NCBI RefSeq assembly: GCF_020552705.1
Contig: NZ_JAJBZG010000005.1
Span: 682,001-746,000, forward strand
Direction of reading: 5' to 3'
DNA length: 64,000 nucleotides
Source of the DNA: Christiangramia sediminis
GTDB lineage: Bacteria > Bacteroidota > Bacteroidia > Flavobacteriales > Flavobacteriaceae
The translations under genes were made by a program, and so were the position numbers. How positions within the stretch are numbered: position 1 is the stretch's first letter; every line of letters starts with the position of its first letter. The notes beneath the pieces were generated by a model. The model had not been told where the DNA came from and searched no databases. It worked only from the letters and a program-made list of their open reading frames with translations. Positions 26,445 through 32,984 of the stretch are shown in pieces.

Positions 26445-27017
26445 TTATTTAGTTTCAGGGATTATTACTTTGTCTACTACGTGTACAATACCATTCCCGG
26501 CAGGGACGCTGGCAATAATTTTAGCTCCACCAACATAAACATCCTCACCTTTTACTTCCACAGGAATACTAAGGTCACTTGCCTGGCCAAGTTTCTTGAA
26601 TTTCTTCAGAAATTCCTTATCATATTTTCCGGGGGTTACATGGTGTTTAAGTATTTGTGCCAGTTTCACCTTGTTTTCTGGTTTTAGGAGATCCTCAACG
26701 GTCCCATCTGGTAAGGCTGCGAAAGCTTCATCAGTGGGTGCGAAAACCATCAGGGGTCCTGCATTTACCAGCACATTTTCCAGTTCGGCCGCCTGTACAG
26801 CCGCTACCAGGGTCTTATGATCTTCAGAGCCTATAGCAATGTCAAGAACCGTAGGCTGGGATAAATCATCTTTAATAAAAGCCTGTCCCTGTCTTTCCAG
26901 GGAGGTTTCCTCGCTAACTTCCTCCGTACTTTCAGGTTCCGCTTCTTCGTTCGTACGACAGGATATAACTCCTGCGATGAGTACTGCCAGAAATAGGATT
27001 TTTAAAATGGATTTCAT
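26445..27017 (-). CDS. FAS1 (fasciclin) domain lipoprotein in the nos operon
   Basis: 190-residue lipoprotein (IAGVISCRTNEE, Cys20). A single FAS1 domain covers about residues 55-190: TVLDIAIGSEDHKTLVAAVQ, the H1 motif GPLMVFAPTDEAFAALP, ILKHHVTPGKY, and the H2-like GNGIVHVVDKVIIP. FAS1 domains are mostly adhesion or ligand-binding modules; a role in N2O respiration is not established. Its place between the cytochrome c gene and nosZ argues for a periplasmic helper or assembly function (inference). Confidence 0.85.
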   Translation of the reverse strand: MKSILKILFLAVLIAGVISCRTNEEAEPESTEEVSEETSLERQGQAFIKDDLSQPTVLDIAIGSEDHKTLVAAVQAAELENVLVNAGPLMVFAPTDEAFAALPDGTVEDLLKPENKVKLAQILKHHVTPGKYDKEFLKKFKKLGQASDLSIPVEVKGEDVYVGGAKIIASVPAGNGIVHVVDKVIIPETK

Positions 27018-27050
27018 AATGGTTGATTTTTGGTGATTCCAATTTCATTC

Positions 27051-27554
27051 TTATTCCAGGGTTCTGAAATACTCCAGTATCTGTCTGGCTTCTTCTTCGG
27101 TTAGATTCTGATTTGCCATGGGAGATCCATTATGCTCTATTAACAATTGCTTCGCGATAGGATCTTTAAGGATCATCTCTTCAGGATTGAGCATCATATT
27201 CATCACCCATTCCGGAGATCTTCTGTCAAGTACTCCTTTTGGCGCCGGGCCAATGAATTTTTTGTCGGGCTTATGACAAGCAAGACATTTAGAATCGAAG
27301 ATCACTTTTCCCTTGGTTGCCATGGATTGGTCGATCTCATCTGGTATTTCCAGGTTTTTAACGGGTCCGATCCCTTTATTGCTCATATCATTCATATTTA
27401 CAGAGGAAGAAACAGGTTCAGTCTTTTTGACCTCTTCTTTCTTAGAATAATTTCCGAGTTGAACTTCTTCTGATTCTTTTTTCTCTTCACTGTTACCGCA
27501 ACTAACGAGAGCGACCAGCATCATCGCCCAAAAACTTTTTATTATATATTTCAT
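27051..27554 (-). CDS. Monohaem cytochrome c lipoprotein, probable electron donor to NosZ
   Basis: 167-residue lipoprotein (MLVALVSCGNSE, Cys19) with a charged linker followed by a class I cytochrome c domain: haem motif CLACHKPDKKFIGPAP near residue 90 and the axial Met in GSPMANQNLTEEEARQILEYF near the C-terminus. First gene of the minus-strand nos operon, 34 bases before the FAS1 gene. It likely carries electrons from the quinol-oxidising complex to the CuA site of NosZ (inference from context). Its promoter has an FNR-type box. Confidence 0.9.
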   Translation of the reverse strand: MKYIIKSFWAMMLVALVSCGNSEEKKESEEVQLGNYSKKEEVKKTEPVSSSVNMNDMSNKGIGPVKNLEIPDEIDQSMATKGKVIFDSKCLACHKPDKKFIGPAPKGVLDRRSPEWVMNMMLNPEEMILKDPIAKQLLIEHNGSPMANQNLTEEEARQILEYFRTLE

Positions 27555-27580
27555 AATGGTTGATATTTAAATAATCTATT

Positions 27581-27626
27581 CAAAAGTAGGTGGGAAGCCG
27601 AAGAGAAAATATGACAAATATCATAT
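27581..27626 (-). promoter_or_regulatory. FNR-type box plus -7 element for the nos operon
   Basis: ATATGACAAATATCATAT at 27609-27626 is an 18-base near-perfect palindrome. On the minus strand the -7 element TACTTTTG occupies 27588-27581, starting 29.5 bases from the palindrome centre, the same geometry as at ric. The start codon of the cytochrome c gene is 27 bases further on. This lies in the 298-base divergent gap 27555-27852. Confidence 0.7.
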
Positions 27627-27792
27627 TTCGGATAGATTTGTCCTTTATTATGAAATTAGCTACAGCCCTAGGCCTTAATTGGCTGAGCGGTGAATTATTT
27701 CAAGCTGGAATATTTATCAGGAAATTTTTTTTAGCAGGAACAGATTTCTTAATTAATAGAATTAAAGTTATACCCTATTAATTAGGTGAAAA

Positions 27793-27836
27793 CTGATATT
27801 TCTCATTTTTAGGCTCCGCACTCCCGGGTATTTTTG
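27793..27836 (+). promoter_or_regulatory. FNR-type half-conserved box plus -7 element for hemN
   Basis: CTGATATTTCTCAT at 27793-27806 keeps 7 of 10 FNR consensus bases. The -7 element TATTTTTG is at 27829-27836, again with 29.5 bases from box centre to its first base. The hemN ATG is 17 bases downstream. Confidence 0.55.
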
Positions 27837-27852
27837 ACCTAAATATAATAGC

Positions 27853-29217
27853 ATGGATTCAGCATTAATTGAGAAATATAATATCCCGGGGCCTCGATAC
27901 ACTAGTTATCCCACAGTGCCTTATTGGGACGACCAGAAATTTTCTTTAAAGAAGTATAAGGAAACGTTGATCTATAGTTTTAAAGAGTCAAACCAGGAGC
28001 AGGGGATCAGTCTTTATATCCATCTGCCTTTTTGTGAAAGTCTGTGTACTTTTTGCGGATGTAATAAAAGGATCACTAAAAATCACGGGGTTGAAATTCC
28101 ATATATAGAGTCTGTCCTCAAGGAATGGAAATTATATTTGGATCTTCTGGACGAAAAGCCAATTATTAAAGAACTTCATCTGGGAGGAGGGACACCTACT
28201 TTTTTTTCTGCTGAAAACCTGGAATTGCTGCTTAACGGAATTTTTAGATATGCCGTAAAAGCTGAAAATGCTGAATTCAGTTTTGAAGGTCATCCGAATA
28301 ATACTAACCGGCAACATCTTGCTACCCTGTCCTCTTTCGGTTTTAAGAGATTGAGTTACGGAGTACAGGATTACAATGAGAAAGTGCAAAAGGCAATTCA
28401 TAGAATTCAGTCTTTTGAACAGGTTAAAAATGCTACTATTTCAGCCCGGGAATTAGGTTATGAATCAGTGGGGCACGATATCATATTTGGTTTACCATTT
28501 CAGGAGGAAATGCACATTGTGGAAACGCTCTCTAAAACAATAGAACTAATGCCAGACCGGATAGCTTTTTATAGTTATGCGCATGTTCCATGGATAAAAG
28601 GAAACGGTCAAAGAGGTTTTAAAGATGAGGATCTGCCAGGTCCTGCTGAAAAGAGGAGACAATATGAAACGGGTAAAAAAATGCTGCTTAGAGCCGGCTA
28701 TGTTGAAATTGGAATGGATCATTTTGCCCTCCCCTCAGATTCGCTTTCCAAATCTGTAGAGAATAAGAGCATTCACAGGAATTTTATGGGGTATACTTCT
28801 TCGAAAACCCAGGTAATGATAGGATTGGGAGTATCGGCTATCGGAGATAGCTGGTATGGTTTTGGACAGAATGTAAAAGGTGTGGAAGAATATCAGAATC
28901 TACTAAAAAATGATATTTTACCCATCTTTAAAGGGCATATTTTAACTGAAGAAGATCTTAAGATTCGCGAACATATCTTAAATATAATGTGTCAGTTAAA
29001 GACCAGTTTGCCTAAGGACGAAATGAATTCTGAAGCTTATAAAAAGATGCGCTCAGGTTTACATGAAATGGAAGCAGACGATCTGGTTATGTGGAAAGAT
29101 AACGAGCTACTGGTAACAGAAAAAGGCCGGGCTTTTTGCAGAAATATAGCCATGGCCTTTGATCTTAGACTTCAAAGAAATAAACCGGAACAAAGATTAT
29201 TCTCTATGACCATTTAG
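27853..29217 (+). CDS. hemN: Oxygen-independent coproporphyrinogen III oxidase (radical SAM) HemN
   Basis: Converts coproporphyrinogen III to protoporphyrinogen IX without O2, securing haem supply for cytochromes in low oxygen. 454 residues. N-terminal GPRYTSYPTVPYW and the radical-SAM cluster motif in YIHLPFCESLCTFCGCNKR are diagnostic of true HemN, as are LHLGGGTPTFF, RLSYGVQDYNEKVQKAIHR and GHDIIFGLPFQ. The C-terminal HemN domain is present. Its last 4 bases overlap the convergent thioredoxin-like gene. Expression is probably anaerobically induced, judging by the upstream box. Confidence 0.95.
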   Translation: MDSALIEKYNIPGPRYTSYPTVPYWDDQKFSLKKYKETLIYSFKESNQEQGISLYIHLPFCESLCTFCGCNKRITKNHGVEIPYIESVLKEWKLYLDLLDEKPIIKELHLGGGTPTFFSAENLELLLNGIFRYAVKAENAEFSFEGHPNNTNRQHLATLSSFGFKRLSYGVQDYNEKVQKAIHRIQSFEQVKNATISARELGYESVGHDIIFGLPFQEEMHIVETLSKTIELMPDRIAFYSYAHVPWIKGNGQRGFKDEDLPGPAEKRRQYETGKKMLLRAGYVEIGMDHFALPSDSLSKSVENKSIHRNFMGYTSSKTQVMIGLGVSAIGDSWYGFGQNVKGVEEYQNLLKNDILPIFKGHILTEEDLKIREHILNIMCQLKTSLPKDEMNSEAYKKMRSGLHEMEADDLVMWKDNELLVTEKGRAFCRNIAMAFDLRLQRNKPEQRLFSMTI

Positions 29218-29834
29218 GACGCGGGTTTTAACCGGTGCTCGTTGAGCTGTATTTCCATATTGGAAATTTCAGAAATAATTTCCTGTCCTTTATCCCGGTT
29301 ATACCAGATCTGTATTTCTTTTTTTATCTGGTCGTCTATTCTTCCATGCTCTTTTTTATAGTCTTCCATTATTTTGGTGGCTGCTTTAGATCGTGGTCCC
29401 CAAGTCGTAAGAATATTTAAATTTTCATAGGTAAGGATCAGTTTAGGAATAGAGCGGCTGCCGTTGGTTAAAAACAGGTCCATAAATTCCGGATTTTCAT
29501 CCCTGAGCAGAATTCTGAGTTCAATTTTCGGACTTAACTCCGCTAATTTATTCAAAACAGGGATTGTTTGTGCACCATCCCCGCACCAGGATTCGAGAAG
29601 GACTATCCAGTATTGTTTTTGATCTATTTGCTGAAAAACCTCCGCCGTATTTTCAGGAATTTCTACCTTCGCATCCATTCTTTTCATCCGGCTGAAATTC
29701 AATTTGGTGAAGTTCATTCTTTCCACACTCCATTCGCCAGTATTACTATCTTTCAGGATAAGTTGTTCCACCATACTTTTATAAGCGGGGTAACTCATCG
29801 ATTTGTCTAAACTATTTTTAATTATCGATTGCAT
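29214..29834 (-). CDS. Thioredoxin-fold protein with a single active-site Cys
   Basis: 206-residue cytoplasmic protein. The central region, WIVLLESWCGDGAQTIPVLNKLAEL and the later SIPKLILTYE (cis-Pro loop), shows a thioredoxin fold, but the active site is WCGDG with only one Cys, so it is not a normal dithiol oxidoreductase. Helical extensions flank the domain. Convergent with hemN and divergent from the cco cluster; it shares the strong palindrome at 29912-29929. Possible roles are peroxide or NO-linked redox handling; none is proven. Confidence 0.75.
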   Translation of the reverse strand: MQSIIKNSLDKSMSYPAYKSMVEQLILKDSNTGEWSVERMNFTKLNFSRMKRMDAKVEIPENTAEVFQQIDQKQYWIVLLESWCGDGAQTIPVLNKLAELSPKIELRILLRDENPEFMDLFLTNGSRSIPKLILTYENLNILTTWGPRSKAATKIMEDYKKEHGRIDDQIKKEIQIWYNRDKGQEIISEISNMEIQLNEHRLKPAS

Positions 29835-29883
29835 CTGTTCAGTATTAGGTAAATAACTTTTTGAGACTAATAAAATTAGTTCC

Positions 29884-29958
29884 TAAAATTAACCGGATTA
29901 GGATTTATAAAATATGATGAAGATCATATCTGCTGAAATCTGCGAATTTTTAATTTTC
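29884..29958. promoter_or_regulatory. Bidirectional FNR-type box between thioredoxin-like gene and cco cluster
   Basis: ATATGATGAAGATCATAT at 29912-29929 is perfectly palindromic apart from its 4-base spacer and is the best site in the window. For the minus-strand gene, TAATTTTA (29891-29884) starts 29.5 bases from the centre; for the plus-strand gene at 30004, TAATTTTC (29951-29958) starts 30.5 bases away. One dimer site could drive both directions. Confidence 0.7.
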
Positions 29959-30003
29959 CTTTATGACAGCTAAAGGTCTGAATTTCTTAAATTTAGAATA
30001 AAA

Positions 30004-30219
30004 ATGAATATTAAACCTATCACCTGGCTGTATATTACATCGCTGATCCTCGTGTTGGTTGCGGCGTGTTCATATTTCAACGTTTCCTTTCCTATTGTTT
30101 TCTTTCTGGTAGTAACCGGGCAGCTTTTTCTTATTTATACGGTTTACCGGATCCTGACAGAGAAGTACACGACCACTAAGACTTTTGATGATTTTTACGA
30201 AGATCATTTTATAGATTAA
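30004..30219 (+). CDS. Small two-segment membrane protein at head of cco cluster
   Basis: 71 residues, with two hydrophobic segments (about residues 8-24 and 28-48) and a short acidic cytoplasmic tail (FDDFYEDHFID). No family recognised. It is the first plus-strand gene after the strong FNR-type box and precedes ccoI by 86 bases that contain a further box. A cbb3 assembly or stability factor is a reasonable guess only. Confidence 0.7.
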   Translation: MNIKPITWLYITSLILVLVAACSYFNVSFPIVFFLVVTGQLFLIYTVYRILTEKYTTTKTFDDFYEDHFID

Positions 30220-30237
30220 TAGGTAAGCGTTGGAAAC

Positions 30238-30281
30238 ATGATTTCAGTCATTTTTTAAGCGGAAGTAAAATTGAATTTTTG
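30238..30281 (+). promoter_or_regulatory. FNR-type box plus -7-like element for ccoI
   Basis: ATGATTTCAGTCAT at 30238-30251 keeps 7 of 10 consensus bases; AATTTTTG at 30274-30281 differs from TAnnTTTG in one base and begins exactly 29.5 bases from the box centre. The ccoI GTG start lies 24 bases beyond. Confidence 0.5.
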
Positions 30282-30305
30282 ACCCGGATTTAAACTGGCT
30301 CAAAA

Positions 30306-32708
30306 GTGGATTGTTATCATTGTGGAGAAGAATGCAGAAGTGAGACACTGCTCTTTCAGGAAAAATATTTTTGTTGTAGCGGTTGTAAAACTGTATTTGA
30401 GATCCTTGATAGCAACGATCTTTCTTATTATTATGATCTGGAAAAATCTCCCGGAATCTCTCCTAACCTGAAAGAAGGTAAGTATGACTATTTGGAGAAT
30501 ACCGAAATTCTGGATAAACTACTTGAATTTGATCACGGGAATACCCAGATCGTATCTTTTACCATCCCCTCAATTCATTGTAGTTCCTGTATCTGGATAC
30601 TTGAAAACCTGAATAAGCTTCATAAGGGCATTAAAAGTTCACAGGTAGATTTTCCTAAAAAGACGATCAGGCTAAGTTTTTCTTCGGAAGAACTAAGCCT
30701 GAAGAATCTGGTGCTACTACTTGTACGTATTGGTTATGAGCCAAATATTTCATTAGACAATTTTGAAAAAAAGGAGAACGGTATAGACCGAAGTTTAATT
30801 TATAAACTGGGAGTGGCGGGTTTTGCTTTTGGCAATATCATGTTCCTTTCTTTTCCTGAATATTTTGAGATCAATGAATTCTGGTTAGAGCAGTTCAAAC
30901 ATTTATTTCGCTGGTTAATGTTCAGTTTTTCTTTGCCGGTGGTATTTTATTCCGGGAAAGACTATTTCATATCTGCCTATAAAGGACTTAGATCTGGGAT
31001 TCTTAATATAGATGTTCCCATAGCCCTGGGAATTAGTGTACTTTTTTTAAGGAGTACGGCGGAAATTGCCCTGGACCTGGGCACCGGATTCTTTGACAGC
31101 CTCAGCGGACTCGTTTTCTTCCTGTTACTGGGGAAATTCTTTCAGCAGAAAACCTATTCATTTTTATCCTTCGAAAGAGATTACAAATCCTATTTCCCTA
31201 TTGCGGTGACCCGGATCTTTACTGAAGAAGGAAAAACCCGGGAAGAACAGATACAGGTTTATAAGATAGAGAAAGGAGACAGGATCATTATTAGAAACGA
31301 GGAGCTTATCCCCATGGATGCTATCCTTATTAAAGGAAAGGCGAAAATAGATTACAGTTTTGTGACCGGTGAAGCAGAACCAGTTACAAAGATAAGTGGC
31401 GATAAACTCTATGCAGGTGGAAGACAGCAGGGAGGTATTATTGAACTTGAGGCCCTAAAGCAGGTGCAGCAAAGTTATCTTACTCAATTATGGAGTGATG
31501 AGGTTTTTAGCAAAGACAAGAATTCTGTTTTCCAGAATCTTACCAATCAAATTAGTAAACGCTTTACCTATGCTGTATTGAGCATAGCCATACTATCTTC
31601 AGCTTTCTGGATATTTTATGATGCATCAAAAGCCTGGAATGTCTTTACCGCAGTACTTATCATCGCCTGTCCCTGTGCTATCGCTTTGGCTGCTCCCTTC
31701 ACCCTGGGAAATATATTGAGGATATTTGGAAAAAATCACCTGTATCTTAAAGACGCCAATATCATCGAGCAAACTGCCGAAATTGACACCGTGGTTTTTG
31801 ACAAGACCGGGACGATAACTACCAATGACCGGAGCCGTATTGAATATGAAGGTATAGAGCTCACCAACGAGGAAAAGCAATTGCTTAGTGGAAGTTTGCG
31901 GGCTTCAAATCACCCCTTAAGCCGTTCCCTGTATAATATTCTGGATAAACATAATATTTCTACCCCGGAGAGTTTTACCGAACATACCGGGCAGGGACTG
32001 GAAACCACTTACAAAGATCTCCGCCTTAAGATCGGTTCGCCGGCTTTCGTCAATCAAACTGAAACCATTGATTCTGGAGTTCCTAATAAGAAAAAACCTG
32101 AAAAAACTTCAGTTTATATAAGTGCGAACGATCAATACAAAGGTTGTTTTAGTTTTCATAATTCTTACCGGGATGGACTTGCTGAATTATTCAGAAGACT
32201 TTCTGAGGACCGGGAACTTATCATCCTTTCGGGAGATAATGATGGGGAACGGGAAAGACTACAGGAAATAGTGCCGGAAGGAACCAGAATGTTCTTTAAT
32301 CAGAAACCGGGAAATAAACTTCAGTTCATTAAAGATCTTCAGCAAAAGGGTAGAAAGGTGATGATGGTGGGTGATGGATTGAATGATGCCGGAGCACTGG
32401 CTCAGAGTAACGTGGGTATAGTGATTTCTGAAGATATCAACGTTTTTTCACCGGCCTGCGATGGAATTCTGGGTGCAAAACGATTTAAAGATCTGGGTAA
32501 GTTTTTTGATCTCTCTGGCAAGGCTATCAAGGTTATAAAATTAAGTTTTTTACTATCCCTTTTCTATAATCTCATAGGACTTGGTTTTGCCGTATCCGGA
32601 AATCTTATGCCGGTGGTTGCAGCTATTTTGATGCCTTTGAGTTCCATTAGCATCGTGGTATTCACTACGCTGATGACACAATTCATATCTAAAGATCTAA
32701 AAAAATAA
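30306..32708 (+). CDS. ccoI: CcoI, copper-transporting P1B-type ATPase for cbb3 oxidase assembly
   Basis: 800-residue P-type ATPase exporting Cu(I) for the CuB site of cbb3 oxidase. The N-terminus has a Cys-rich zinc-finger-like part (CYHCGEECRSE, KYFCCSGCKTVFE) and a heavy-metal domain (IHCSSCIWILENLN). Membrane metal site ACPCAIALAAPF, phosphorylation motif VFDKTGTITTND, and hinge GDGLNDAGAL are all intact. The start must be GTG 30306: the upstream in-frame triplets reach a stop at 30291 with no ATG between. First gene of the canonical cco order. Confidence 0.93.
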   Translation: MDCYHCGEECRSETLLFQEKYFCCSGCKTVFEILDSNDLSYYYDLEKSPGISPNLKEGKYDYLENTEILDKLLEFDHGNTQIVSFTIPSIHCSSCIWILENLNKLHKGIKSSQVDFPKKTIRLSFSSEELSLKNLVLLLVRIGYEPNISLDNFEKKENGIDRSLIYKLGVAGFAFGNIMFLSFPEYFEINEFWLEQFKHLFRWLMFSFSLPVVFYSGKDYFISAYKGLRSGILNIDVPIALGISVLFLRSTAEIALDLGTGFFDSLSGLVFFLLLGKFFQQKTYSFLSFERDYKSYFPIAVTRIFTEEGKTREEQIQVYKIEKGDRIIIRNEELIPMDAILIKGKAKIDYSFVTGEAEPVTKISGDKLYAGGRQQGGIIELEALKQVQQSYLTQLWSDEVFSKDKNSVFQNLTNQISKRFTYAVLSIAILSSAFWIFYDASKAWNVFTAVLIIACPCAIALAAPFTLGNILRIFGKNHLYLKDANIIEQTAEIDTVVFDKTGTITTNDRSRIEYEGIELTNEEKQLLSGSLRASNHPLSRSLYNILDKHNISTPESFTEHTGQGLETTYKDLRLKIGSPAFVNQTETIDSGVPNKKKPEKTSVYISANDQYKGCFSFHNSYRDGLAELFRRLSEDRELIILSGDNDGERERLQEIVPEGTRMFFNQKPGNKLQFIKDLQQKGRKVMMVGDGLNDAGALAQSNVGIVISEDINVFSPACDGILGAKRFKDLGKFFDLSGKAIKVIKLSFLLSLFYNLIGLGFAVSGNLMPVVAAILMPLSSISIVVFTTLMTQFISKDLKK

Positions 32709-32723
32709 AAGAACCCCTCAAAG

Positions 32724-32767
32724 CTGACAATGGTCATTTTTTAGACCCTGCTCTCAGGATACTTTTA
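32724..32767 (+). promoter_or_regulatory. Variant FNR-type box plus -7-like element for ccoS-ccoNO
   Basis: CTGACAATGGTCAT at 32724-32737 has the perfect TGAC-4-GTCA dyad, a variant of TGAT-4-ATCA. TACTTTTA at 32760-32767 (7 of 8 to TAnnTTTG) begins exactly 29.5 bases from its centre. The ccoS ATG is 21 bases downstream. Confidence 0.5.
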
Positions 32768-32787
32768 CACCCAGATTAAAAGAAAAA

Positions 32788-32982
32788 ATGAGCATTATCT
32801 ACATGTTACTGGCTATTAGTGTGGTTGTAGCCATCATCTTCTTCATCGCCTTTATAATTTCTGTCAGGAAAGGTCAGTATGACGATGTATACACGCCCTC
32901 AGTACGAATGCTTTTTGATGATGAACTTGTTAAACCCGATCCTAAAGAAAATCAACCCGTCAATAAAGTGAAATCAAATTAA
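32788..32982 (+). CDS. ccoS: CcoS, cbb3 oxidase assembly protein
   Basis: 64-residue single-span protein (hydrophobic residues 4-25) with the CcoS pattern: IIYMLLAISVVVAIIFFIAF then RKGQYDDVYTPSVRMLFDD. Required in other bacteria for cofactor insertion into CcoN. Located between ccoI and ccoNO, 2 bases before the latter, so translation is probably coupled. Confidence 0.92.
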   Translation: MSIIYMLLAISVVVAIIFFIAFIISVRKGQYDDVYTPSVRMLFDDELVKPDPKENQPVNKVKSN

Positions 32983-32984
32983 TT

